Positions 25,928 through 34,259 of a DNA stretch of 64,000 nucleotides are shown here, one piece after another. Source of the stretch: Mucilaginibacter corticis. GTDB lineage: Bacteria > Bacteroidota > Bacteroidia > Sphingobacteriales > Sphingobacteriaceae. The notes under the pieces are model-generated. The model did not search any database, had not been told where the DNA came from, and worked only from the letters and a program-made list of their open reading frames with translations. The stretch is from positions 1,922,001 to 1,986,000 of the forward strand of contig NZ_VLPK01000001.1 of assembly GCF_007558865.1 (NCBI RefSeq), in the 5' to 3' direction. The position numbers were made by a program, and so were the translations under genes. Every line of letters begins with the position of its first letter. Position 1 is the first letter of the stretch.

Positions 25928-26619
25928 TGCGAGAATTTGAAATTAATTCCTTCGAAGAATACCATTCTGTCGTATTTAAACACCGAGAGACTAATTATGT
26001 ATTTCGTGGACATTCAAACATTAATTGGGAACTTATACCTAAAGTAGGCAGACCTGCTTATTCTGCAAGTTTTACATCAGGAATTATAACAGAGCAATCG
26101 ATCTTAGATTCTTGGAAAAGGTATAGCCAACCTCATTTAATAATCCAGCCGAAAGACGATTGGGAGTGGCTTACTTTAGCACAACATCACGGACTTGCAA
26201 CTAGATTATTGGATTGGACTCGAAACCCATTGGTTGCATTGTATTTTGCTACCGAGAACCCTACTACGGAGGAAGATGTTTGTGTTTACATATTAGATTA
26301 TATTAAATCGATTGTATTAAACACGCCACATGAGCCCTTTAAATTAGATAAAAGTTTAGTGTTCTACCCCAAAGGGATTTCTGCAAGAGTTATTAATCAA
26401 CGTGGAGTGCTATCACTTTCACATATCCCCAATAAGCCACTAGAAGAAATCTTGTTAAATTCAAAGTTTAAAAAACTTATTATAAAAAAGAAGGCTATAC
26501 CTGAAATTAGACAAATTCTCACTTTATACTCCGTTAATGAATATACAATTTATCAAGATCTAGATTCGCTATCTAAAAATTTAAATCGTTTCATAATCGA
26601 AACTCTTCCATTAAGTTAG
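25927..26619 (+). CDS. FRG-domain protein, second gene of the operon
   Basis: A 230-residue protein. The FRG domain (named for its Phe-Arg-Gly motif) fills the N-terminal two thirds: YVFRGHSNINWELIPKVGR at about 25-43, then the hallmark LAQHHGLATRLLDWTRNPLVALYFA in overlapping form at about 85-110. The C-terminal part (about 130-230) has ISARVINQRGVLSLS and helices. FRG domains are widespread in bacteria and phages, often beside defence genes; their biochemistry is unsettled. The start is GTG, overlapping the upstream stop by one base. With its small partner it looks like a compact effector/regulator module. Confidence 0.88.
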   Translation: MREFEINSFEEYHSVVFKHRETNYVFRGHSNINWELIPKVGRPAYSASFTSGIITEQSILDSWKRYSQPHLIIQPKDDWEWLTLAQHHGLATRLLDWTRNPLVALYFATENPTTEEDVCVYILDYIKSIVLNTPHEPFKLDKSLVFYPKGISARVINQRGVLSLSHIPNKPLEEILLNSKFKKLIIKKKAIPEIRQILTLYSVNEYTIYQDLDSLSKNLNRFIIETLPLS

Positions 26620-26774
26620 TGGTACAAAGAAATACCGTTACGCAACTGGGAAATCCCAAGTTGCCAATAGCCGGCCATCTAGCGCTGCGTTTATAAACTG
26701 GAAGTATTTATAGATAACATAGGCCACAAAACAAGAAGTCTGCAATAGCGTTTGTGTGAAATTCTGATTAAAAT

Positions 26775-26798
26775 AAAAGGCCCGATCCCGGGCCTTTT
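26775..26798. terminator. Bidirectional terminator between FRG gene and the gene at 26804
   Basis: AAAAGGCCCG and CGGGCCTTTT form a perfect stem with a 4-nt loop, with A and T tracts on either side, between converging genes. Confidence 0.85.
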
Positions 26799-26803
26799 AT
26801 TCT

Positions 26804-27526
26804 CTAAACGGCTACTTTATCCCACCTGTCGACAATTTCATTGCAAGCGGCAGTAATATTTGAAATTACTCGTTTATATGCTTTTGGTGATGAATACAAC
26901 ACGCCATTGAATACATCTAACACTAAACAACTTTCGCTTTTAAAGTTAAAACCAAATTCTTGTTCAAAATAGTGTTTTGTCAAGCAGGCCATCGCTTCGC
27001 CCCGCAATTTGCTTAAAGGCTCATTTTTGCTGAAATATAATTTTAAGAATCCGAGTTGCTGTTTACCCTCGCTATCTCTTAAAATTAATTCAGGTCGAAG
27101 GCTAATTTGAACCCCACTAAGGATGAATTTATGCTTATTATCATTTACCGCGATTTCTAAATTATACGATGCAAGTTTTTCTCTTATCGTAAGTTCAAAC
27201 TGCAAAAAAGATTTTAATGCATCGGCACTTGCTACAGCATACTTTTTTTCCATGTCATCTGAATATATGCCTTTTCTTAATCGATTAGCTTCAACCGATA
27301 ATACTATTGGCTCGTCTCGTATACTTGCCAAATAAAAAGATAAAATATCTTCTGCTTGATTATACCATTTAGTAATAAAAGATATTGGTGTTTTGCTCTG
27401 CTTTATAATCGTATTTCTTCTCGAAGCTGTCGCTTCAACTACATATTCGCAAAGTGGATTTAATGATAATCGTGGGTCTTTGTTAATTTTTTTCATCTTC
27501 TTGTTTTTTATTCTGTTATTGTTCAT
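26804..27526 (-). CDS. Unrecognised 240-residue protein
   Basis: I do not recognise this family. The first 15 residues are Lys/Asn-rich (NNNRIKNKKMKKINKD). A helical region follows to about 125, then a beta-rich core (LEIAVNDNKHKF, VQISLRPELILRD, QLGFLKLYFSK) and a C-terminal helical part (SCLVLDVFNGVLYSS, NITAACNEIVDRWDKV). The run from ELILRDSEG to GFLKLYF has the acidic-x-hydrophobic-Lys spacing that can mark PD-(D/E)xK nuclease folds, but this is speculation. AT-rich, alone on the minus strand, in a repeat-rich island with a long gap upstream; looks acquired. Confidence 0.7.
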   Translation of the reverse strand: MNNNRIKNKKMKKINKDPRLSLNPLCEYVVEATASRRNTIIKQSKTPISFITKWYNQAEDILSFYLASIRDEPIVLSVEANRLRKGIYSDDMEKKYAVASADALKSFLQFELTIREKLASYNLEIAVNDNKHKFILSGVQISLRPELILRDSEGKQQLGFLKLYFSKNEPLSKLRGEAMACLTKHYFEQEFGFNFKSESCLVLDVFNGVLYSSPKAYKRVISNITAACNEIVDRWDKVAV

Positions 27527-28290
27527 CGTTAATCTTTTTTAGATTAATTTGATAATACAATACTCACCTTGAGTAAGGTGCTGACACAGGAACAACCCGA
27601 AGATATTTTTTGTCGCTTAAATGGGGTTACTAACAAATTGTGTATAATTAATTTTGTTCTGATAATATACTTAATACACCTTTGTCAGTAGATAAAACTA
27701 CACCAACAAAACTCCAGGATATCTTTAACCTGGTGAGGTGACTAGCCTCGACTGAATGGAGTCTGAATAGTGTTGCAAGCACTTATCAGACTTCATTGTT
27801 TTAAGTCCTTAATTATTGCAAGCCAATAGTTTGACCCGCATGATTTATAAAGGTATGAGTTAAGCTTTTTAGATGTTTATGATAGTTTTACACATCACCT
27901 ATAAGTTCTAAACAAAATTTTTGTGTAGATTGTAAGTAATTGATTCATAGTTAGTTAAATAATCATTAATGGAGCAATTGTTTTTGTCGAAAAAAATGAT
28001 ATTTTATTGAAAGATTTTTGTCTCTCACCTGCCGGCGCGAGTATGCAGCGCAGGCCAATGCCAGACGTACTCGTGACTTTGTTAATTGCTTAGCTTAATA
28101 ACCAATCACTAACCTCTAATCACTAATCACTAATCAACTATTTAGAACTTATCCAAATAACGTTTGGAAATCAGTCTTCTTCACATTCAACGTTATATTT
28201 TGTAAATTCGCCGCACTCGCTTATTTTATTGGTTTTTATATTTAAAATAGCGTTTGTTTCTATTATTCTTACTACTTAAAAATACGCAAG
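27527..28290. other. Long intergenic region before aconitase
   Basis: 764 bp without a credible gene. It holds a good hairpin at about 27758-27803 (AGTCTGAATAGTG...CACTTATCAGACT), an inverted copy of the CGAGTACG...GCATACTCGCGCC module at about 28030-28085, and three CTAATCA heptamers at 28116-28136. No tRNA fold or riboswitch was recognised. Confidence 0.6.
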
Positions 28291-30555
28291 ATGGCTTTTG
28301 ATTTAGATATGATCAAAAAGGTTTACGACAGGTACAGTACCCGCGTGGCTGCTGCCCGTACCGCTACCGGTAAACACCTAACTTTAACCGAAAAAATATT
28401 ATACGCCCACTTAAGCGAGGGCGATGCCAAACAGGCTTTTGGCCGCGGGGTTGACTATGTTGACTTCGCACCCGACCGTGTGGCTATGCAGGATGCTACC
28501 GCGCAAATGGCGCTGCTGCAGTTTATGCAGGCGGGCCGTCCGCAGGTTGCCGTGCCTTCAACCGTGCATTGCGATCACCTGATCCAGGCTAAAGTTGGCG
28601 CCGTAGCCGATCTGAACACTGCCGTTGACGTTAACCGCGAGGTTTATGATTTCCTGGCCTCGGTATCTGATAAGTATGGTATTGGTTTCTGGAAAGCGGG
28701 TGCCGGTATTATCCACCAGGTAGTGTTAGAGAACTATGCTTTCCCGGGTGGTATGATGATAGGTACAGACAGCCACACGCCTAACGCGGGTGGTTTAGGT
28801 ATGATAGCTATTGGTGTCGGCGGTGCCGATGCCTGCGACGTGATGGCCGGATTACCATGGGAGCTAAAATTCCCTAAGCTGATAGGTGTAAAACTAACCG
28901 GTAAGCTTTCAGGCTGGACATCGGCAAAAGACGTGATATTAAAAGTGGCCGGCATACTAACCGTTAAAGGTGGTACAGGCGCTATTGTTGAATACTTTGG
29001 CGAAGGCGCGCAATCGCTTTCTGCTACAGGTAAAGGTACCATCTGTAACATGGGTGCTGAGATCGGTGCTACTACATCTATCTTCGGGTATGACGAAAAA
29101 CAAGGCGCTTACCTGCGCGGTACCAAACGTGCTGAGATAGCCGACGCTGCCGATGCTATTGCCGAACACTTAACAGGTGACGCTGAGGTTTACGCCAACC
29201 CTGAACAATATTTTGACCAGGTGATCGAAATTAACCTGAGCGAACTGGAGCCGCATATCAATGGTCCGTTTACCCCGGATCTGGCATGGCCTATCTCTAA
29301 ATTCGCTACAGCGGTAAAAGAGAACAACTGGCCTGAGAAACTGGAAGTTGGTTTGATTGGTTCATGTACCAACTCATCTTATGAGGATATTACCCGTTCG
29401 GCTTCGATAGCAAAACAGGCTACAGATAAAGGCTTAAAAGTTAAGGCCGAATTTACCATCACTCCGGGCAGTGAGCTTGTGCGTTACACTGTTGAGCGCG
29501 ATGGTTATTTAGATACCTTCGGCCAGATGGGTGGCGTGGTATTAGCTAATGCCTGCGGCCCTTGTATAGGCCAGTGGGCACGTCATACAGACGACCCAAC
29601 CCGCAAAAACTCTATCATTACTTCGTTTAACCGTAACTTTGCTAAACGCCAGGACGGTAACCCAAATACACATGCCTTCGTGGCATCGCCCGAGGTAGTA
29701 ACCGCTTTGGTTATTGCCGGTGACCTGACCTTTAACCCGCTTACCGATTACCTGACCAACGAAAAAGGCGAGCAGGTAAAACTGGATGAGCCACTGGGTA
29801 TTGAAATGCCGGTTAAAGGCTACGCTGTTGAGGATGCCGGCTACCAGGCCCCTGCCGAGGATGGCAGCCAGGTAGTGGTTAAGGTTGATCCTGCATCGTC
29901 ACGTTTGCAGTTGCTTGATCCGTTTAAACCCTGGGAAGGTACAGATATTACCGGCCTTAAATTGCTGATCAAAGCTAAAGGTAAATGTACTACGGATCAT
30001 ATCAGCATGGCCGGCCCATGGTTGAAGTTCCGCGGCCACCTTGACAACATCAGCAATAACATGCTGATAGGTGCTATCAACTACTTTAATAACACTGCCG
30101 ACAGCGTTAAAAACGAACTGACCGGCGAATACGGCCCCGTACCTGCCACCCAGCGCGATTACAAAGCACACGGCATTGGCAGTATTGTAGTAGGCGACGA
30201 GAACTACGGCGAAGGTTCATCACGCGAGCACGCGGCTATGGAGCCACGTCACTTAGGTGTGCGTGCCATATTGGTAAAATCTTTTGCCCGTATCCACGAA
30301 ACCAATTTGAAGAAACAAGGTATGCTGGCCATTACCTTTGCCGATAGCAATGATTACGACAAGATCCAGGAGGATGACAAGATAGACATTACCGGTTTAA
30401 CCACCTTTGCCCCGGGCAAACAGTTAACGGTTGTATTGCACCACCAGGATGGTACTACCGAGTCGTTCCTGGTTAACCACACTTACAATGCACAGCAGAT
30501 AGAGTGGTTTAAAGCCGGCGGCGCGCTGAACATCATCAGGAGGCAAATGGCTTAA
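28291..30555 (+). CDS. acnA: Aconitate hydratase (mitochondrial-like type)
   Basis: Interconverts citrate and isocitrate in the TCA cycle with a [4Fe-4S] cluster. The 754 residues match the mitochondrial-type aconitase found in Bacteroidetes: [42 protein letters not shown], cluster cysteines in [12 protein letters not shown] and [10 protein letters not shown], and the swivel-domain [22 protein letters not shown] with [13 protein letters not shown]. The ATG at 28291 fits the family start. The gene ends before a strong terminator at 30593 and appears monocistronic. The symbol is by family only; nearby genes give no further context. Confidence 0.95.
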   Translation: MAFDLDMIKKVYDRYSTRVAAARTATGKHLTLTEKILYAHLSEGDAKQAFGRGVDYVDFAPDRVAMQDATAQMALLQFMQAGRPQVAVPSTVHCDHLIQAKVGAVADLNTAVDVNREVYDFLASVSDKYGIGFWKAGAGIIHQVVLENYAFPGGMMIGTDSHTPNAGGLGMIAIGVGGADACDVMAGLPWELKFPKLIGVKLTGKLSGWTSAKDVILKVAGILTVKGGTGAIVEYFGEGAQSLSATGKGTICNMGAEIGATTSIFGYDEKQGAYLRGTKRAEIADAADAIAEHLTGDAEVYANPEQYFDQVIEINLSELEPHINGPFTPDLAWPISKFATAVKENNWPEKLEVGLIGSCTNSSYEDITRSASIAKQATDKGLKVKAEFTITPGSELVRYTVERDGYLDTFGQMGGVVLANACGPCIGQWARHTDDPTRKNSIITSFNRNFAKRQDGNPNTHAFVASPEVVTALVIAGDLTFNPLTDYLTNEKGEQVKLDEPLGIEMPVKGYAVEDAGYQAPAEDGSQVVVKVDPASSRLQLLDPFKPWEGTDITGLKLLIKAKGKCTTDHISMAGPWLKFRGHLDNISNNMLIGAINYFNNTADSVKNELTGEYGPVPATQRDYKAHGIGSIVVGDENYGEGSSREHAAMEPRHLGVRAILVKSFARIHETNLKKQGMLAITFADSNDYDKIQEDDKIDITGLTTFAPGKQLTVVLHHQDGTTESFLVNHTYNAQQIEWFKAGGALNIIRRQMA

Positions 30556-30592
30556 TTGAGGCGAAAGCCGAAAGGTAAAAGCTAAAAGGTAC

Positions 30593-30625
30593 AAGGCGTT
30601 CCGATTGATCGGGACGCCTTTTTTT
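30593..30625 (+). terminator. Rho-independent terminator of aconitase
   Basis: GGCGTTCCGAT-TG-ATCGGGACGCC stem (one G-T pair) followed by seven or more T. Confidence 0.9.
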
Positions 30626-30635
30626 GTGGCCGATG

Positions 30636-30983
30636 TTAAGCCGGTTCCAAAATATTCTCACGCCCCCAATCCGCCAGCAGGTCCATAACGCCTTGCAGCG
30701 AGCGGCCTTTTTCTGTTAACGAATACTCTACCCGTGGTGGCACTTCGGCATAAACTTTACGGCTGATGATGCCATCGGCTTCCAGCTCTTTTAAATGTCT
30801 TGACAATACCTTTAACGCAATGCCGGGGATGGTTTTATGCAGTTCGCCAAAACGTTTAGGGCCAGGCATTAACACCCAGATCAGCACGGGTTTCCACTTG
30901 CCGCCAACTATGCCAATGGCCGCAGTGATGGGGCAGTCGCAGGCCTGGTTATATTTTTTTTCAATTATTTTTTCTTCTAACAT
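30636..30983 (-). CDS. HxlR-family transcriptional regulator
   Basis: A 115-residue winged-helix regulator. HxlR hallmarks are present: CPITAAIGIVGGKWKPVLIWVLM, KRFGELHKTIPGIALKVLSRHLKELEADGII in overlapping form, and VPPRVEYSLTEKGRSL. The Cys in DCPI is often the redox or electrophile sensor in this family. The ATG at 30983 is taken; a TTG at 31016 would extend into the operator-like DNA. It is divergent from a carboxymuconolactone-decarboxylase gene and an SDR gene, which it probably controls through the palindrome between them. Confidence 0.9.
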   Translation of the reverse strand: MLEEKIIEKKYNQACDCPITAAIGIVGGKWKPVLIWVLMPGPKRFGELHKTIPGIALKVLSRHLKELEADGIISRKVYAEVPPRVEYSLTEKGRSLQGVMDLLADWGRENILEPA

Positions 30984-31001
30984 ACTGATAGCTAACAATA
31001 G

Positions 31002-31015
31002 TGACAATTTTGTCA
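31002..31015. promoter_or_regulatory. Palindromic operator in the HxlR intergenic region
   Basis: TGACAATTTTGTCA is a perfect 14-bp palindrome. Related half-sites TTGACAA and TTGTCAA recur at about 31039-31045 and 31067-31073. It lies between divergent genes next to the HxlR regulator. Confidence 0.6.
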
Positions 31016-31082
31016 ATACTTGACTAATTGGTTATTACTTGACAAATGTAAAGTATTGGCTTAATATTGTCAAAAAAACGCT

Positions 31083-31469
31083 ATGGAAAACACTAAATCA
31101 GACACTTACCAAAAAGGACTGGCGCTGCTAAACCACCTGCACGGCGGCCAGGCGGGCGAGCAACTGGTAAATAATTTAAAAGACATCTGCCCCGATTTTG
31201 TAGACATGACCATTGAGTGGGCCATGCAGGGCGTAATGGCCAGGCCGGGGCTTGACCTGCTTACCCGCGAATATCTGCTGATAGCGTCATGCACCACGCT
31301 CGGTCATACCGTGCCGCAATTAAAAGCACATATTGACGCTGCGCTGAAACTTGGCAGTAGCAAACAACAAATTGTTGAAGTAATTTTACAAATGACTTTT
31401 TATGCGGGCGGTGCCGCGGTAAGCAACGCGCTGGCCCACGCTAAAGAAGTTTTTGCAAACCATAAATAA
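31083..31469 (+). CDS. Carboxymuconolactone decarboxylase-family protein
   Basis: A 128-residue protein matching the CMD family: HGGQAGEQLVNNLKDICPDFVDMTIEWAMQGV in overlapping form, RPGLDLLTREYLLIASCTTLGH and TFYAGGAAVSNALAHAKEVF. It resembles the PcaC-type branch rather than CxxC peroxidases, since the CxxC is missing (only SC). The real substrate is unlikely to be carboxymuconolactone without other ring-cleavage genes. It is divergent from the HxlR regulator and followed 9 bp later by an SDR gene, forming a probable HxlR-controlled operon. Confidence 0.88.
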   Translation: MENTKSDTYQKGLALLNHLHGGQAGEQLVNNLKDICPDFVDMTIEWAMQGVMARPGLDLLTREYLLIASCTTLGHTVPQLKAHIDAALKLGSSKQQIVEVILQMTFYAGGAAVSNALAHAKEVFANHK

Positions 31470-31478
31470 ACTCACATC

Positions 31479-32078
31479 ATGAAAATTATTATTGTAGGTG
31501 CCAGCGGCACTATTGGCAAACACGTGGTAGCTGCCTTAAAAAACGACCACGAGATCATTACCGCAGGCTCAAAAAGCGGCGACTACCAGGTAGATATCAG
31601 TTCTAACGAATCGATAGAAAATTTCTTTAAGCAGGTGGGTAAGTTTGACGCGTTGGTAAGCGCCAGCGGCGACGCGCACTTTGGCCCCCTGAATGCTATG
31701 AAGGATGCCGATTTTAGAAAAGGTATCGACAGTAAATTTATGGGGCAGATCAACCTGGTGCTGATCGGTCAGCATTATATTAATCCTAAAGGTTCATTTA
31801 CGTTAACCTCGGGCTCATTAGCGATAGATCCGATAGCCTACGGCAGCGCGGTAACGGCCATCAATGCCGCTATCGATGGTTTTGTACGCTCGGCAGCATT
31901 CGAGTTAGACAATGGCGTGCGGATCAATTCAGTAGCGCCCGATGTGGTAGAAGACTCGCCGGCTTATTTTCCGTATTTTCCGGGGCGTATCCCTGTTAAG
32001 ATGGATAAAGTTACCCAAGGCTATGTAAAAAGCGTATTGGGCAACCAAACCGGGCAGAATTATTTGATAGTGGAGTAA
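31479..32078 (+). CDS. Short-chain dehydrogenase-like protein without YxxxK
   Basis: A 199-residue Rossmann protein of the short SDR type. GASGTIGKHVVAAL binds the dinucleotide, DALVSASGDAHF replaces the NAG motif, and GSFTLTSGSLA holds the catalytic-strand Ser. Where classical SDRs have Tyr-x-x-x-Lys, this one reads AYGSAVTAINAA, with no Lys. This agrees with a divergent SDR branch of about 200 residues that I recall from other bacteria. It starts 9 bp after the CMD gene. Enzymatic activity is therefore uncertain; it may bind NAD(P)H without classical catalysis. Confidence 0.85.
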   Translation: MKIIIVGASGTIGKHVVAALKNDHEIITAGSKSGDYQVDISSNESIENFFKQVGKFDALVSASGDAHFGPLNAMKDADFRKGIDSKFMGQINLVLIGQHYINPKGSFTLTSGSLAIDPIAYGSAVTAINAAIDGFVRSAAFELDNGVRINSVAPDVVEDSPAYFPYFPGRIPVKMDKVTQGYVKSVLGNQTGQNYLIVE

Positions 32079-32103
32079 ATTTAATAAGAGCGTCATCGCA
32101 TAA

Positions 32104-32201
32104 GTTCCCCTCTTGAGAGGGGGCGCGAGAGATTGTGCGGATGCAGGGGTGTGTTAATAAAGCAGCAAGGACACACCCCTACACCCCTCTCAAGAGGGGA
32201 A
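32104..32201. repeat. Large palindromic repeat between SDR and Crp-like genes
   Basis: TTCCCCTCTTGAGAGGGG on the left and CCCCTCTCAAGAGGGGAA on the right enclose GCAGGGGTGTGT and ACACACCCCTAC, giving nested inverted repeats over about 98 bp. Each outer arm is itself palindromic. Confidence 0.85.
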
Positions 32202-32257
32202 TCGCGCAAGCCCGCCCCACGGCGTAAAACCATTATTCATAATCATCGGTATTTCCC

Positions 32258-32265
32258 TATTTTTG
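32258..32265 (+). promoter_or_regulatory. -7 element of the Crp-like gene; suggests a leaderless mRNA
   Basis: TATTTTTG fits TAnnTTTG and ends 4 bp before the ATG at 32270, the same distance as at the ABC ATPase gene. Confidence 0.45.
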
Positions 32266-32269
32266 ATGA

Positions 32270-32842
32270 ATGACCAATCCGCTCATCGCTTTTCTTAAAT
32301 TATTCCACGCTATCCCTGATGCCGATGAGCAACTCATCATAGCAGCGACAGAAACACGTACCTACAAAGAAGGCGAGTACCTGTTTCACGCCGAAAATAT
32401 TTGCCGCGAGATGTATTTTGTTTGCAATGGTGTATTGCGCATTATGGTGCTGAATGAGCATGGCAACCAGGTGACGTATTTCTTTTTAAAAGAGAACCAA
32501 TTTTGCTGTATCCTCAATAGTTTCAATAACAATACCATCGCCCACGAAAGTATCAGCGCGGCTTGCGATGTGGAGGTAATTGTTTTCAGCAGGGCATCGC
32601 TTACTAAACTTTACGCCGAATTGCCTTATTTAAAACCCCTGATAGACCAGATCACCCAGCAGGCCTTGCTGGATAAGATCGACCTTAAAAATGGCTACCT
32701 GGGATATGACTCGACCACCCGCTATAAAATGTTTTTGATGCGGCAGCCTGAGATCGCTTTGCGGGTACCCTTAAACGATGTGGCATCATACCTGGGCATT
32801 ACGCCCCAATCGCTTAGCCGTATCCGGAAAAATATCCGCTGA
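32270..32842 (+). CDS. Crp/Fnr-family transcriptional regulator
   Basis: A 190-residue protein with a cyclic-nucleotide-binding-like fold (about 20-130: YKEGEYLFHAENICREMYFVCNGVLRI overlapping) and a short C-terminal helix-turn-helix (VPLNDVASYLGITPQSLSRIRKNIR). It lacks the Arg-Ser cAMP signature, so the ligand is unknown. This is typical of the many short Crp-like regulators in Bacteroidetes, which often control neighbouring oxidoreductases. The SDR gene starting 75 bp downstream is a likely target. Confidence 0.9.
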   Translation: MTNPLIAFLKLFHAIPDADEQLIIAATETRTYKEGEYLFHAENICREMYFVCNGVLRIMVLNEHGNQVTYFFLKENQFCCILNSFNNNTIAHESISAACDVEVIVFSRASLTKLYAELPYLKPLIDQITQQALLDKIDLKNGYLGYDSTTRYKMFLMRQPEIALRVPLNDVASYLGITPQSLSRIRKNIR

Positions 32843-32917
32843 GATCGCTTTTTACCATTTGTTAAGTGTGGCCCGTTTTCAGCTGCGGACATTTGTATTA
32901 TCAAAATATTTAAACAA

Positions 32918-33664
32918 ATGGAAAACACAGTAAACGTTTCAAGATCATCATTAGCTAACAAAAAAATAGTTATACTGGGTGGTAGTTCGGGCATAGGCCT
33001 GGCAACCGCGCGGGCCGCGGCTGCAGAAGGGGCCGAAGTTATTATTGTATCGAGCAATCAATCGCGTGTTGACGCGGCTTTGGGGCAACTGCCCGCAAAT
33101 AGCAAAGGCTTTGTTACCGATTTAACCAATGAGCAGCAAATTAAACACCTGTTTAATACCATCAGCAAATTTGACCATTTAGTATTTACAGCAGGCGAGA
33201 GCCTGCACCTTGCTAACATCAGCGACCTGTCGTTAGTCGACGCGCAGCGCTTTTTTAACGTGCGTTACTGGGGAGCTTTTACCGCGGTAAAATACGCGTC
33301 GCCAAATATTAACCCGGGTGGCTCTATCACTTTAAGCGGCGGCACAGTAAGCAGAAGGCCGCAAAGCGGATGGTCGCTCGGCGCCAGCATTTGTACAGCT
33401 ATGGAGGGTTTTACCCGGGCAATGGCTGTTGAATTGGCGCCTATACGCGTAAATATGGTATGCCCAGGCCTGGTAAAAACAAATTTATGGAGCAACATGC
33501 CACAGGCCGATCAGGATAGCCTTTTTAACAGTTACGCCAACATTTTACCTGTAAAATTTGTGGCAGAAGCCGATGACGTGGCCGAAAGCTACCTGTATCT
33601 GATGCGCCAGCGTTACAGCACCGGCGAAGTAATTGTTGTTGACGGGGGCGGTGTTTTGGTATAA
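32918..33664 (+). CDS. SDR-family protein without canonical YxxxK
   Basis: A 248-residue Rossmann protein. The cofactor motif is LGGSSGIGLATARAAAAEG; FVTDL and LVFTAGESLH follow, then ITLSGGTVSRRP. The catalytic position reads GWSLGASICTAMEGF instead of YxxxK, so both Tyr and Lys are missing. The rest (VELAPIRVNMVCPGLVKTNLW, GEVIVVDGGGVLV) is normal. It belongs to a divergent SDR branch; whether it catalyses anything is open. It follows the Crp-like regulator and ends at a clear terminator. Confidence 0.85.
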   Translation: MENTVNVSRSSLANKKIVILGGSSGIGLATARAAAAEGAEVIIVSSNQSRVDAALGQLPANSKGFVTDLTNEQQIKHLFNTISKFDHLVFTAGESLHLANISDLSLVDAQRFFNVRYWGAFTAVKYASPNINPGGSITLSGGTVSRRPQSGWSLGASICTAMEGFTRAMAVELAPIRVNMVCPGLVKTNLWSNMPQADQDSLFNSYANILPVKFVAEADDVAESYLYLMRQRYSTGEVIVVDGGGVLV

Positions 33665-33688
33665 CAAGCCGTTTTTTCTTTTCAGTAA

Positions 33689-33721
33689 AACAGCATGGTA
33701 ATTTACCATTGCTGTTTTTTT
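33689..33721 (+). terminator. Terminator of the SDR gene
   Basis: ACAGCATGGTAA pairs with TTACCATTGCTGT (one bulge), followed by a run of T. Confidence 0.85.
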
Positions 33722-33793
33722 GTAATCTATCCTTTTATCACGTGGTTTATTGTATTACCTTAACGGTCTGTAAACCCAGATAAATACTGATAG

Positions 33794-34255
33794 ATGAAAA
33801 TTATAAACAACCATGCCGAGTTTGAAGCACTTTTAGGTTTGGAGATAGGCGTATCTGACTGGCACACTATAACCCAGCAACAGATCAACCAGTTTGCCGA
33901 AGCTACGATAGATCATCAATGGATCCATACCGATCCTGAAAGGGCCAAAACCGAAAGCCCGTTCAAAGCTACCATAGCGCATGGTTATTTAACGGTATCA
34001 TTGTTGCCATACTTCTGGCACCAGATAGCCGATGTGCGTAATCTTAAAATGCTGATCAATTACGGCGTTGAAAATATCCGCTTTGCGCAACCTGTAGTGG
34101 TTGAAAGCAGGGTGCGCTTAATTGCCAGATTAGATACCATTGCTAACTTAAGGGGAATAACCAAGGCAACCATTGGTGTTACCATGGAGATAGAGAATGA
34201 AAAGAAACCGGCCTATACCGGCGCGGTGGTTTTCCTTTATCACTTTAAAAGTTAA
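33794..34255 (+). CDS. MaoC-like (R)-enoyl-CoA hydratase
   Basis: A 153-residue hot-dog protein of the MaoC family. The hydratase-2 motif is intact: FAEATIDHQWIHTDPERAK with the catalytic Asp/His, then SPFKATIAHGYLTVSLLP. NYGVENIRFAQPVVVESRVRL is the conserved second half. These enzymes hydrate trans-2-enoyl-CoA to (R)-3-hydroxyacyl-CoA. Monocistronic; the AT-rich DUF4062 gene converges on it with only 4 bp between the stops. Confidence 0.92.
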   Translation: MKIINNHAEFEALLGLEIGVSDWHTITQQQINQFAEATIDHQWIHTDPERAKTESPFKATIAHGYLTVSLLPYFWHQIADVRNLKMLINYGVENIRFAQPVVVESRVRLIARLDTIANLRGITKATIGVTMEIENEKKPAYTGAVVFLYHFKS

Positions 34256-34259
34256 TATG

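Noticed and set aside
28116..28136. CTAATCA repeats as a CRISPR-like array
   Set aside because: Seven-base units with no spacers; a short tandem repeat. No cas genes in the window.
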